Source: Anoplolepis gracilipes (Eukaryota; Arthropoda; Insecta; Hymenoptera; Formicidae). Taken from it: 64,000 bases of DNA. The notes below the pieces were generated by a model that was not told where the DNA came from, ran no database searches, and saw only the letters and a list, made by a program, of their open reading frames with translations. The position numbers and the translations under genes are program-made. The stretch is from assembly GCF_047496725.1 (NCBI RefSeq), contig NC_132979.1, positions 4,667,501 through 4,731,500 on the forward strand, in the 5' to 3' direction. How positions within the stretch are numbered: position 1 is the first letter of the stretch; every line of letters starts with the position of its first letter. Shown here piece by piece: positions 25,705 through 37,724 of the stretch.

Positions 25705-27032
25705 GTTATGTTGTAATGTATAATTATAAATTTTGCCACATGACGTGCAATATTAATGTGCATTACTTGCAATATGATACAATTTAATTTTTATTTTATC
25801 GTAGTGTTTTACATAAGAGTGTGCAAGTGTGGAATCACGATATAAATATAATATTTTTAAATACATTTTAGGAAAGAATAAATAGTAAACGAATATAAGT
25901 GCCTTATTATTAAAAGTAACATATATACGATGAATGTTTTATATAACGTATAAAGTTACCTGAATAAAGAATATTAGAAATTGTACACTCTTTATTCATA
26001 CATATAAAAAGACTTAATAATATTAAATTTAAGATGTTATATTATTTAAAGAGATATATTCATATTTTGTACATTTACATTTCTAAATATACAATCTTCT
26101 AGTAATTTTTTATATTGTTTTCTATATATCTTCTTTACAATATAATTCTCTGTAATATATGTAATATTTTGTATAATAAAAGTCAAATAAACTATAGTGA
26201 TGTATATGAGGCATTTGTTTTATGAATAAGCATACTCGTGTATTTTAATATATATTTAGACTTGTCTATTTTTCTTTCTCCTACATTATGAGCAAAATTG
26301 TAATTTAAAAAGACACAATAAATTAATATTATTAAAATATTAAATTAACATTCAAACATTTTAATAAATGTTACTCGGAGGGAGGGGAATAATATTTCTC
26401 CCAAATATAAAAAGAGGTCGTCTTATTTATATTTGCCACGATTATACATATTTCATAATTTATATATTTTATTTGAGAAGTAGTGGTCCTTTCCAAGATT
26501 TTAAAAAAGAGTGATTAAAGGAAATGCTTGATAAATTGTCATTCTTGCAGGATACATATAATATATATTTTAGTAGTGTATATATAAAATAAACAGAAAG
26601 AGATTCAACATGTCAAGAGCGACTGCTGTTGAAACATGTTATTTTTTATAGTGTTTGATTACATGTTATAATAATATTCAATATACAGTTTCAATCATGA
26701 TTTAAGCTGCGCTGATCATGAATTCAGAATAGAGATGAATATCAGTAATAATATGTTATACAAGTTGGATATACATTCAGTGATAATACTTTATATAAAG
26801 TTATGTAAAAGTTGATATTATTAAACGTACAATAAATTTTATAGTTTTATTATTGTTCAATTTTTTTAAATCAAAACTTCATAGCTTTTTAAAACATTTT
26901 TAACTATGGATTACAAAATATATAAAAATTAATAAGTATATAATATATAATAATAAGATATTAAAATTATATTTAATTATTTTATACTATCAAATAATAA
27001 TAAAATGTTTGATTAAAAACCCATATAGCCTT
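25705..27032. other. 3' flanks of XKR and P450 copy 1 (convergent)
   Basis: Very AT-rich sequence between two convergent genes. It contains AATAAA signals for XKR (25877, 25963) and a minus-strand AATAAA (TTTATT at 26846-26851) for the P450. No other gene seen. Confidence 0.6.
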
Positions 27033-29699
27033 CTATTCATGCATATTGCAACGTTTTTTAAATTGCACATGGAGCCCGTCAGCTGCATACGTGAATACAT
27101 GAATAGCATCGTTACCATTTAAACTCATCTTTTTATCCGTGTCGTAGTAAAGAGTATAATTTAAAAGAATTGTGATTAATGCTACTTTCATAATTAGCAT
27201 AGACAATCTCTGTCCTGAAAATTTAAAACATGTTATCGTGCAAACCATATATAACCATTTGAAATACGTGTATAAAATAAAAAAATCATGACAATTGTCA
27301 AGATTTATTATCATGAAATATAAAATTTTTGTAACTGACCTATACATGATCGGGGTCCGATGCCGAATGCCAAAGATTCGTAAAACTTTTTATCCTCAAT
27401 CTGATCTAATCTCGATAGATTGAAATCGTGAGGATTGATAAAATATTTAGAATCTTGATTCGTTGCATTTATTGAGACATAGATCGAGCTATCTTTTTCC
27501 AGAATTAACCCAGTGCCTGGTAACTATAGAAATGAAAATATGTGTAGTAATCAAGGAACATCCCTATCAGCACACATGTTCAAAATATGTTTATAGGAGA
27601 TCCGTAGAATGTTAAAACATATTTTAATATCCTGTGAATCTCTTATGGACATCTTTTGAACATGTGTGCTGATAGGGCATGTAATACTTAATGATGAGTT
27701 GAGTTATTTATAAAATTGTGTTAATTACCTCGTAATCTCTTACAGCTGTTCTGTCAATAATGGGTAGAGGAGGATGTAATCTTAACGTTTCGAATATAAC
27801 ACAGTCTAAAAATGACATTTCATTAATTAGATCCACCGTTAATTCTTTTCCTGTCAGATGTGTTTGTATCTCGTCGTACACAATAGTTTGATACTCTGGA
27901 TGACACGCTAAATGATACAGAGCAAATGCGATTACATTCGAGACTGCTTCGAATCCAGCAATGTAGAAACTGGACAGCTGTGCCACTAAATTGTCGCCCT
28001 CAAATTCTGTAAAGGATATTATCAAATAATAATATTAATTTTGAATAAAAATCTTTCATTCTTTTCTCTTTCTCTTTCTGTTCTTCTTTCAAATACATAC
28101 ATAAAGAATTGTATTAAATTTTATTTTATAATATGTTACAGTATCAATTCATCATTGTATTATATACGTATATTATACATGTTTCACACGCTGATTGTTA
28201 ATGCTAAAATTTTACAAGACAAATGATCTTACTGTAAATGGGATTCTGCTTTCCATTCTTGAGCGTCAACATAGAATCCATTAAATCTCCTCTTTTATAT
28301 CCCATTTTTTCTCTAGTGTTCATAGAATCCCAAAAAATTTCGCGAAAATATTTCGCAGGTTCCTTAATAAATGGTTCAGTTAGAGGACACCATTCAGGAA
28401 TGAAAAAGATGATAATAAACGTTATGGCACGCTTAATGCCTTGGAAAATCTTCATACCTGGATGTGTATATAATAACACATGTATATAGTATAATTTATA
28501 TAATGTATATATAGTATAACTTTTTTAATATTACATATACAATAAGAAAGTGCATAATTTATAAATAATATAATATATTTTAGATGATCACATTATAATT
28601 TTTTAGATTATAAAGAATCTCTTTGTCATATTAATAATTAATTTCGATAAGATAATTATAAAAAATATCTCTTAATAATTACGAAAAAATCTCTTTGTCA
28701 TAATAATAATTAATTTGGATAAAATATTTAAATTATCGTATCTTATATAAATGACTATAAATTGTTGGATCGAACTTAAATTCGGATAAATCTTTTTTTT
28801 TTGAAGAATAAAAAGAAGATTCTAAAATGCTTAAAAGATTTCTGATTTTCTTTTTCTGCTCTCGTATGATGTTTAGATATTTATTTTCTTTTATTATGAC
28901 GATAAAGTAATTGACTTAATTATCTCTTATATTTCGTTTTATTACGACAATAAAGTAATCGACTTTATTCAAGAAACAGGCAATAACTTTTAACGAAAAT
29001 TTGTCAATTGTATTCAATCTTTAATTAGTTTCGCTGCAACAGATATAAATAATATAAAATTTTACCATTTTTCCAGAAAGCGTTCTTCTTTTCGTCAAAC
29101 GAATTCGTGTTGATACCAAAAGCAATAGAGGCGATAACATCGCTCACGTAACGACTACTGAAATCTTTCATTTCGCATTTATTATGATCGGACATCTGTA
29201 AGTTCTGGATGAATTTCAACATAAGTTTTCCACATTCCTCTATCAGCGGTAACATATTTTTTAATTTCTGTCCGGTCAAGAACGGAGTCAGTTTGCTTCT
29301 TAAATATCTCCATCTAGGTTGTTTGATGGACAGGATACTATCCATACCAATCGAATCTCTCTCGTTCCTTGAACCAAAGCGTCGATTTGGAAAGATGTCA
29401 AAGTCAGTAATCATTATTTGCTTAATTAGATTATGGTCTCGCAAGAGCAGCATGGGTTTGTGGAAGATGTAGAAGCCGATATAGGGATCATCCGGATCAG
29501 CACTGTTGTAGATGTCACGCATTACTTCACCTGGAGGTTTTTTCAAGGTGAGACAGTCCTTGAAGTTGCCAAAAAGAAGGTGCGTCGGAGGAGTTTTAAC
29601 ACCACGTCTTTTCCAGTAAGAGAGTTTGTATTTAGCATATATATAGAAGAGACTGATAGAAATGATCAGTGCCGTCGTGCAATAGGTCAAGTAGCTCAT
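27033..29699 (-). CDS. Cytochrome P450, CYP6-type (CYP3 clan), copy 1
   Basis: Insect CYP6 enzymes are ER-anchored monooxygenases that oxidise plant toxins, pesticides or cuticular and signalling lipids, using NADPH-P450 reductase. Five exons in transcription order: 29066-29699, 28233-28457, 27729-28006, 27340-27523, 27033-27214; phases 1, 1, 0, 1; 500 aa, a normal length. Features: an N-terminal membrane anchor (TTALIISISLFYIYAKYKLS) followed by KRRGVKTPPTHLLFGNF; helix-C WRYLR (WxxxR); helix I about 303-309 AGFEAVS, where the usual AGxET threonine is alanine; helix-K ETLR near residue 358; heme loop FGIGPRSCIG with the axial Cys near 439. The PERF motif is degenerate (LSRL). Nothing suggests a pseudogene. 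It is a tandem paralogue of the gene at 34629-37099, with identical lengths for exons 2, 3 and 4. Intron 3 contains a 116-bp hairpin element. The exact subfamily (CYP6AS-like is my guess) needs a database comparison. Confidence 0.93.
27562..27677. mobile_element. 116-bp hairpin MITE in P450 copy 1 intron 3
   Basis: The whole element folds on itself: the left end CCCTATCAGCACACATGTTC is repeated as perfect reverse complement at the right end, and most of the interior pairs too. It is flanked by CAT on both sides, a possible 3-bp target duplication. No coding capacity. Confidence 0.8.
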
Positions 29700-30560
29700 G
29701 TTGACACGTCACAGTATTTATTGATCTAAGTGTATTTTTGACTTTTCTTTTGTATAATTCAGAGTTTGATCTGTTGAAAAAAAAAAATTTATTTTTTATT
29801 TTATACTTTTTATTTTATACGGATAATTAAAATTAAAAATAGACTTTAATAATTTATCTAGCGATACAGTCGTATCTTATACAACTCACATATATAGCAA
29901 TAAAGTATATCTATACGCGGTCCGTGTAATTTAAAGTATCTTAGATTAGATTTCATTATCAATAACATTTGAATTAATACTAATATAGCTTCAATCAATA
30001 GTTTGAATCTCTATTATATATAATAAATAAAAGAGTATTTTTATTTTTCTCTTTTATATCTATATCTGCATAGACAGAGATATTGCAATAAAGTCTTATT
30101 AATATAAAAAATATTATTATTTTATTAAAAAAACATTATTATCTTGTTATCAATGTTTGATATAAATGCCTGTTATACATACCTGATATATAACTGGCCG
30201 AATTTAAAAATATCTTCAATCCGGTTTAAATATCAGAACACGTTTACAGATTTTCTCTCCGAATTCTTAACTTCAGAAAAAGATTATAGAGTATAGAGTA
30301 AAGTGACCAGACGTCCTGGATTGTGCGGTACAGTCCCGGATTTGAACTCTTTGTTCCGCATTAAAATTATCCCGGAAAAAGTCCTGGATTGGACCTGGAT
30401 TGTTGTCTCTCTCTCTCTTTCTCTCTCTCTTCTGTAGTTTAAATATATTAATAAATGTATAAAAATCTAAACACGTGTTTTATTAAGATTTTTTTTTTGC
30501 TTTCTTGGACACGTTCCGCATCGAGACACTAAACACTTTAGTATAGAGATGTGTTTTGAG

Positions 30561-31442
30561 CAGAGTTGGGAAGCAACGCGTTACAAATTTTGTTTGTAAC
30601 GGAAAAAGTATCTTCGTTATATTTTTCGATAACGAGTAACGAAATTAAGAGTTACTTTTATCGTTACTTTCCAGAAAATACATATCTTTAAAAAATGCTT
30701 AAAAGACAACTTAAAGATGTCTTATTATCTTTTAAATATCTTTAAGATATCTTTAAGATATTTTTTGTTTCATGCATATGCGCGTATTTTATATGGTACA
30801 TGTAATATATGCTATAGATACTTGTACACATATGCGTGAAATGGAACTTAAGATTGATAAGAGTATTGAAACGCAGTTTCACATATTTAGAAACTGTTGG
30901 CATCTCTTTCAAGTATCTATCTATTTTGTAAGAAAACATTTAAGTAAACAGATAATTTAATGATTAGTCAAGAATTCGATGTTATGAAAATTATCGTACC
31001 ATGTTAGAATTTTAAAATAAAAAAAATTGGAAAGACGCGAAGAAAGCGATTTTAACTATATATTTACCAATCTATTAAAAGTAAACTAATAATAAGAACA
31101 TTATTTTATTTACATTTACAGAATCTAAAAGTGTAAACAAGCTTTCTTAAAGATAACTTTAAGAAAGCTTGTTTACACTTTTTTTTTCAAAAGTTTCTCT
31201 TATTTAAAATAATTTATTATTATCAAAATTATTACACATTTTATATCAATAGCAATATCACTATCAAAAAATTATATCATTTTAATTACTTTACTATAAA
31301 ATAATGTTCAAAAATTTTTAGTGTTTAGTATAAAAATTTGATCTTGTATTAAAAAAATGTTTATGTAAAGTATGTATTGTATACAAAAAAAGTAACGGAA
31401 ATTGTAACGAGGTACTTTTATAAAGTAACTTTCCCAACTCTG
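30561..31442. mobile_element. Non-autonomous hAT-like element with 8-bp target duplication
   Basis: Ends are inverted: left CAGAGTTGGGAAGCAACGCG, right (reverse complement) CAGAGTTGGGAAAGTTACTT. The 8-bp sequence GTTTTGAG flanks both sides (30553-30560 and 31443-31450), the hallmark of hAT-type insertion. The 882-bp interior is AT-rich, contains a perfect 26-bp-arm hairpin at 31127-31182 and encodes no transposase. Subterminal GTAACG/CGTTAC motifs recur near both ends. Confidence 0.85.
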
Positions 31443-31945
31443 GTTTTGAGGGATCAAATAGCTAGCAAGATAATGTTTCAATAAAATGTATACAAAAGAC
31501 ATGCTCAAGTTCTATCACATATTTGTGCAAGTAACTTTTTTATCGCGCATCGATTTGTATAAAACTAACACTTCTCGTAATTTGTGTGTATGAAATAAGT
31601 TTTCAAAATTGTGTAGCATACAATCCACGAAATCGTCTATAGAAAATGTGATGGTGTGAAAAATGATTATTTATTTTTACGGAATATTACAATGTTGTTA
31701 GATTTGCAAATGTGTTATTCCAGAGCATACATTACATGAATGATTGTTGTACTGAATATATTGTATGTAACTATGTAATACCTTTTACTCCAATTCGATT
31801 ATATAAATGATATGTTATATCTCTTCGAACGTGTCTTGAGGTTTGAAATGAAAAAAGATGTCTTGCTCTTTATAAATAGTTTGCCTGTGAATCATGTGAT
31901 ACTGATGGCGCTTTGAATCGTCTCCTTCTTTCACATTTCGACCAA

Positions 31946-31946
<1 letters not shown>

Positions 31947-31985
<39 letters not shown>
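31947..31985. repeat. (TA)n microsatellite
   Basis: Thirty-nine bases of uninterrupted TA. Confidence 0.95.
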
Positions 31986-31990
<5 letters not shown>

Positions 31991-32500
31991 CATATTACTG
32001 TCAATTAATCTTAATCTGTTCAATATGATACACTCGACGTAAGCAACTTTACAAATATAATACTTGATTTTTTAAACCGTACATCGATATTATGCACTTA
32101 TAAACGCAAAAGTTTATCAAATTAATTTCAATGTATGATTTATTGCAACTGATAATTAATTTGAAAACTATTTTATGATAATGTGCGCTAATATTTCTCA
32201 GCTCCAGCTTTTATATTTTGAATTTATTTTACAACTTTTTTTTAAACAAGTGCATAAATATTTTTATCTTTTTTTGAAAAAATGATTTTTGAAGTGTTAT
32301 TACACTTATATATCTAATACATATTTAATATATTTATACTAGAAACAATTACAAAGTGTCTTTTTCCACATATTGTAACTTGAATATATATTTATTTTAT
32401 AATATAATTTTATAAACATATACAACATGTTTATGATTAGAATTTATAAGGTTAAACAAATAAATTAAAATTAAAACAAGAGGCTTTAACACAATAAAAT

Positions 32501-33187
32501 ACACAACAAAATAGGCGATTAAGAGCCGTAACGTAGATATCAGAGCGCGTGGAAATAAAATTACGTAAATAATATAATATATTCAACGCACAGAAATTTA
32601 TTTAAACGTTTCGATTTTTCCTTGGATTTTTCTTCAGTGGAGAAAAGAAAGAAATATCTGTAGTATGAGAAACTGATATGTAAAATTTCCGGAATAACAA
32701 GGCGTGCGAAGATAGATTACAAAGTTATGGTAATTTTTGTATATGACCTTGACTTGTTTACGTGTTATTAAGTGTGACAGTATGTAACAGTTTCTCGAGT
32801 GCGCGTTGACGGTAAGTCTCTCTCATATATTTTTTGGATACAGTAATTTTAAATAATTATTAAATATCTTTCGTCAAAAAACATTTTTTTATGTTCAGCC
32901 TATGACCAACATGGCAAATAAGATTTTAATTTTGTGATCTTCAACGGTTGGAACCGATGGGAGACTTGTATATCTTCGCACACCTTGTCATTCCGAAAAT
33001 TTTACATGTCAGTCTCTCATACTACAGATATTTCTTTCTTTTCTCCACTGAAGCAGATCTCAAGGAAGGATCGAAACGTTTGAATACATTTCTGCGTTGA
33101 ATATATTAATTTATTTATTTAATTTTTTTTTATTTTCACGCGCTCTGATACCTGCGTTACGGCTCTTAATCGCCTATTTTGTTCTGT
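32501..33187. mobile_element. Fold-back element with arms of about 210 bp
   Basis: Left arm (about 32501-32714) and right arm (about 32971-33187) are imperfect reverse complements, with termini AACAAAATAGGCGATTAAGA and its inverse. They share internal blocks such as AAACGTTTCGAT and CTTCAGTGGAGAAAAGAAAG. A 256-bp unpaired middle contains no long open frame. No clear target duplication. Confidence 0.8.
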
Positions 33188-33505
33188 AATTTATAAGGTT
33201 GTTACACAAATAGCAATATTGAATATATATCCATTAATTTGCTTATATTTATCCATTTTTAAAAATATATCAAGTCTTTGATAAAAATAATATCAATCAA
33301 AAAAGTATCAATCAAGATTACTGAAATAAAAAATCAAGAGTATAGAAAGATGGTTTCTATTTTATTATAAATGCTACAAAAATTAGAAATTCTTGCTAAA
33401 AATATGTTCACACCATAGACTTCCATACATTATACTTATTACTAAACTGCTAAAAAATATTGTTGTGTAATTCTTAATAATAACAGATATATGTATATAT
33501 ATATA

Positions 33506-33735
33506 CAGTACCGGCCAAAAATATATCACCTTTAGGATTTTTGAGCATAAATTTAATTTAATTTACTTACTTATAAAATTAATTTTTTATATTATTAAAA
33601 TTAAGTTTTTATATTATTTTATGAAAAATATTTTATTTGATAAGTTGTATTTACTGTCAAAACATATATTATGATATTATAAATATTCATGCACTTTGAA
33701 TAAAATTATAGGTGATATATTTTTGGCCGGTACTG
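33506..33735. mobile_element. 230-bp mariner-like MITE with perfect 26-bp ends
   Basis: Terminal inverted repeats 33506-33531 and 33710-33735 are perfect over 26 bp (CAGTACCGGCCAAAAATATA...). TA dinucleotides lie at both borders, as expected for Tc1/mariner insertion, though the flanks are TA-rich. No transposase. Confidence 0.85.
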
Positions 33736-33754
33736 TATATATATATATATATAT

Positions 33755-33903
33755 AAGGACTTTTCTGTTCAGTTTATAATGTGCTCTACCTGCTCACGAA
33801 CGTTGATATATTATATACATATTATATACAGGGTATCCGATAAAGATTAAATCAACGTTCGTGAGCAGGTAGAGCACATTATAAACTGAACAGAAAAGTC
33901 CTT
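33755..33903. repeat. Perfect hairpin, 53-bp arms
   Basis: Arms 33755-33807 and 33851-33903 are exact reverse complements (AAGGACTTTTCTGTTCAGTT...), separated by 43 bp containing ACAGGGTATCCGATAAAG. It begins about 20 bp from the MITE at 33506-33735. The perfect match indicates a recent or conversion-maintained inverted repeat. Confidence 0.9.
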
Positions 33904-34206
33904 TACCATTTTGCGATTTTTACAATAATTATTAAAATATTGTACATAAATCTTGTAAAACATTCAGTTTTCGATAATCTTACCTCAATACTTTTTATGC
34001 ACAGAATAATATGAGACGCAATTGATGTAATAGAAAATACATAGTTATTTTAAAGAAACAAATATGAATTTGTAATAAGTAGTTACATATTTTTTCTTTA
34101 AGACAACTAAATGTTTTCTTTTTATTTCTTTAAAAGCTTTTCAAAGCATTATAATAAAGGATTTATTTCGAGATATTTGACTATGTCTTTCAAAATGAAG
34201 CATTCT

Positions 34207-34496
34207 GTATATATGTCGTAGGCAAATGATTATTTTAGAAAAATAGCTTTTGACTAAGCAAATGGTTATCTGGCTGTACTGTCAGCCTTGATAGTTTCTA
34301 CGTTCTCAAGTTTTGTTATAGTTTTTTACGGGGCTTGGCCCCGTCCCCCTATGCGCTCTATCCCCCTATGCTTAGATGAGAATCTAAGCGTTCTTTTCCA
34401 AAATGTATTTTTTAGTACGTACACGCCAGATAGCATTTGCCTAGTCAAAAGCTATTTTGCTAAAATAATCATTTGCCTACGACATATACATATACG
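34207..34496. mobile_element. Inverted-repeat element, about 290 bp
   Basis: Arms of about 70 bp (34207-34278 and 34427-34496) are near-perfect inverted copies, including GTCGTAGGCAAATGATTATT and ATAGCTTTTGACTA. The centre contains GGGGCTTGGCCCC and a CTTAGAT/ATCTAAG hairpin. No coding capacity. Confidence 0.75.
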
Positions 34497-34628
34497 TTGA
34501 GTTATTATACATTCTATTCAATTTTAAATAACTGCCCATATTTACATGTCTCGCTGAGACATAGCCATGTTACTAGTCTACATATATGAGTATTTTTATA
34601 CAAAAATATATCTACATATATCTACTTG

Positions 34629-37099
34629 CTAATTACGTTTCTTGAATTCCACGTATAAACCGTCAGCTATGTACGTAAAAAAACCAACTGCATTATTATC
34701 ATTTAAGATTGGTTTTTTCTTCATGTTGTAATAAACAGTATAGTTGGAAAAAATCGTAATTAATGCTACTTTTGTAAGTAATACAGCCAATCTCTGACCT
34801 GAAAATTTAAGACAGATATAATCATATAAATTTATTATTATAAATTGTTTCTTTGTATAATGAAGAAAAGGGAGAACTATAAAGTACATATCTATTATTA
34901 TTAATTACATAACAATATCTTTTCAGATTGTAAATGTTATATAACTGACCTATGCACGCTCGTGGTCCAATACCAAATGCTAAAGATTCAAAAAATTTTT
35001 TGTTTTGTTTTGCCTCTATTCTCGATGGCATAAAGTCATCCGGATTATCAAAGTACTTAGAATCTCGATTTGTTGCATTTATAGAGACATATACTGAAAT
35101 GTCCTTCTCAATGATTAATTCAATGCCTGGAAACTGTGAAAGTAAAAAATAAATATAATTGTTAGAAGCTAATAACGTACGATAATTTATTCATTTATAA
35201 GTGTTATTTTACCTTGTAATCTTTTGTAGCTGTTCTGTCAACAACAGGTAAAGGAGGATATAGTCTCAGCGATTCATTAACAACACGATCCAAGAAAGAC
35301 ATTTCATTAATTAAATCCACAGTCAATTTTTTTCCTAACAGATGTGTCTGTATTTCGTCATATAAGGTGGCTTGATGTTCTGGATGACGTGACAAATTAT
35401 ATAGAGCGAATGCAATTGTAGTCGAGGTTGCTTCGAATCCAGCTATGTAAAAACTGGCCGACTGTGCCACTAAATTATCGCCTTCAAAATCTACGGATAT
35501 TTATTTCAAATAAGAACATTAATATCTTTTACATTCTCTTCAGAATTTATAAGATATTTATTTATAGATTTATAAAATATATACGGAAAAATATATGTAA
35601 AACTTTACAGCATTAAAAGTATATATATACATATTATGTTATATAAAAAAAAAAAAAAAAAGAATTATGTGTTACTATTTAAATTATTTTACAAATCGAA
35701 CAATGCTTACTATAAATCGGATCTTGTTCTCCATTCTTAAGTGCTAACAAAGAGTCTATAATATCTCCTCTTTTATACCCCATTTTTTCTCTGGTATTCA
35801 TGGAATCCCAAAAAATTTCGCGAAAATAATTCGCGGGTTCTTTAATCAAAGGCCCGATTAAGGGACCCCATTCGGGAATGAAAAAAAGGATAATAAATGC
35901 TATGCTGCGCTTAATGCCTCTGAAGATTTTTAAACCTGCAAATGCTTAGTAATGTATTATAATTTCTTGTTTCTATATACATATACGTGTATAATTGTAT
36001 ATTTCATAAATGAAATAACACAATTTTGTTACCATTCTTTCGTGTGTGGTTCACATATTATAGCAACCTATCATATTAGTAATTACTTAATTTCTGTGAA
36101 ATAAGATGAAATAATGTGATAATAATGATAGGTTGCTACTTGCAAAACAGACGAATTATTAGTTACGTAAAACTTTTGCGTGTGAGTTAATCATTAAGTA
36201 GTTTGCTTCGGAGAATAAAAACATTGCAAAGAAATTTGCCAAATGTTTAACAGATGTCTTTTGACATATTTTAAATATCTTTAACGTTTTTGTATTGCTT
36301 TGATTTTTATTACTTTTATTTATTACTGAATAAAGAACACTTATTAATACTCTCGTACAAGTGACAAATAATAATGAATAAAAAATATTTTTCAGATGCT
36401 TGTAGTAATTGCTTTTATTAATTTCCCAGCGCCAGATAAAAAGTACAGCAATATCTTACCATTTTTCCAGAAAGCATTTTCCTTTTCAAGAAATGAATTT
36501 GTATTAATGCCAAACGCGATAGAAGCCATAGCATCGCTGATGTAACGACTGCTGAAATCTTTCATTTCGGAATTCTCTTGATCAAACTCGGAACTCTGTA
36601 AGTTCTCGATAAATTTCAACATAGGTTTCCCGCACTCCTCCATCAGCGGCAACATATTCTTCAACTTCTGTCCAGTCAAGGGCGAAGTTAATTTACCTCT
36701 TAAATATCTCCATCTAGGCTGTTTGATAGACAAGATACTGTCCAGGCCTATCGGATCCCTCTGATTACTTGAACCAAACCGTCGATTTGGAAAAATCTCA
36801 AAGTCTGTAATCATCACCTGTTTGATTAAATTGTGGTCTCGCAAGAGCAGCATGGGTTTGTGGAAGATGTAGAAGCCGATGTAAGGATCGTCTGGATCGG
36901 CACTGTTATAGATCTCGCGCATCACTTCACCCGCTGGCTTCTTTAAAGTAATGCAATCTTTAAAATTGCCAAAAAACAAATTTGTTGGAGGAGTTTTGAC
37001 ACCACGTCTACTCCAATAAGATAGTTTATATTTGGCGTATATGTAGAAGAGACTAAAGAATATTATCAATGTCGTCGAGCAATAGACCAAGTAGTCCAT
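34629..37099 (-). CDS. Cytochrome P450, CYP6-type (CYP3 clan), copy 2
   Basis: Tandem paralogue of the P450 at 27033-29699 with the same predicted role as an ER monooxygenase. Exons in transcription order: 36460-37099, 35711-35935, 35213-35490, 34950-35133, 34629-34798; phases 1, 1, 0, 1; 498 aa. I chose the Met at 37099 because it aligns with the start of copy 1; an in-frame Met 16 codons upstream at 37147 would add a hydrophilic leader before the anchor. Motifs: membrane anchor up to YIYAKYKLSYWSRRGVKTPP, helix-C WRYLR, helix-I AGFEATSTT (Ala where CYP6 enzymes normally have the proton-relay Thr, followed by a Thr), helix-K ESLR, PERF replaced by PSRI, heme loop FGIGPRACIG with Cys near 441. 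Divergence is concentrated in exon 5 and at substrate-recognition positions such as LTSPLTG versus LTPFLTG after helix C. The frame is intact, so the gene is probably functional. Confidence 0.93.
36061..36138. repeat. Short inverted repeat in P450 copy 2 intron 1
   Basis: TAGCAACCTATCAT at 36061-36074 is exactly inverted at 36125-36138. It may be a very short MITE remnant. Confidence 0.5.
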
Positions 37100-37658
37100 G
37101 TTGATCGAATTGTGTTGCGATATGCGTTGATCCATATAATTTCTCAACTTTCTTTGTATTACAGATCTTTGAGTTTCTAAAAATTATTATTATCAGTTTA
37201 TATAAATGTAATACAGTTACTGATTTGTAAGATAAATTAAATAAAAAAGTTGATATGTGTGTTAATTTTATAAATAAAAATAGAATTGTTAATGTTAATT
37301 TAAAAAAAATATTATACATAATACATGTATATGTTATATTGTATCTAAATAAAAAATTTACAATAAATATAGTTAGAAATTTGATTGTGTAATTATATCA
37401 CGTAATTGTATCATATAATTATATCATATAATTATGACTTTGTCAAGTTAAAAGATTAACATAATTACATTTTTCAGTTAATTTCAAGTAAATTTTATTT
37501 TAATAAAATTTTAATTTAAGAATTATTGTTAGTTACAGAAATATATAATGGCAAAAATTGGAAGTTTGCAAAAAATAATGAATTTCCTCAACATTTTCGC
37601 TGAGCAAAAATTGTTCAAATTAACTAGAGAATTTTTTAAAAAGATCTACATTTTTGCA

Positions 37659-37669
<11 letters not shown>

Positions 37670-37724
<55 letters not shown>

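Larger units (their letters stand above)
29700..34628. other. P450 intergenic region, rich in inverted-repeat elements
   Basis: Nearly 5 kb between the two P450 copies without a gene. It contains the hAT-like element (30561-31442), a (TA)n tract (31947-31985), a fold-back (32501-33187), a mariner-like MITE (33506-33735), a 149-bp hairpin (33755-33903) and a further inverted-repeat element (34207-34496), each listed separately. 30300-30420 (CAGACGTCCTGGATT... with repeated CCCGGA) looks like a worn repeat fragment. Confidence 0.7.

Noticed and set aside
37100..37147. Sixteen-codon N-terminal extension of P450 copy 2 from the upstream Met
   Set aside because: Copy 1 starts at the aligned internal Met directly before the membrane anchor. 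The extension is polar and would precede the signal anchor.
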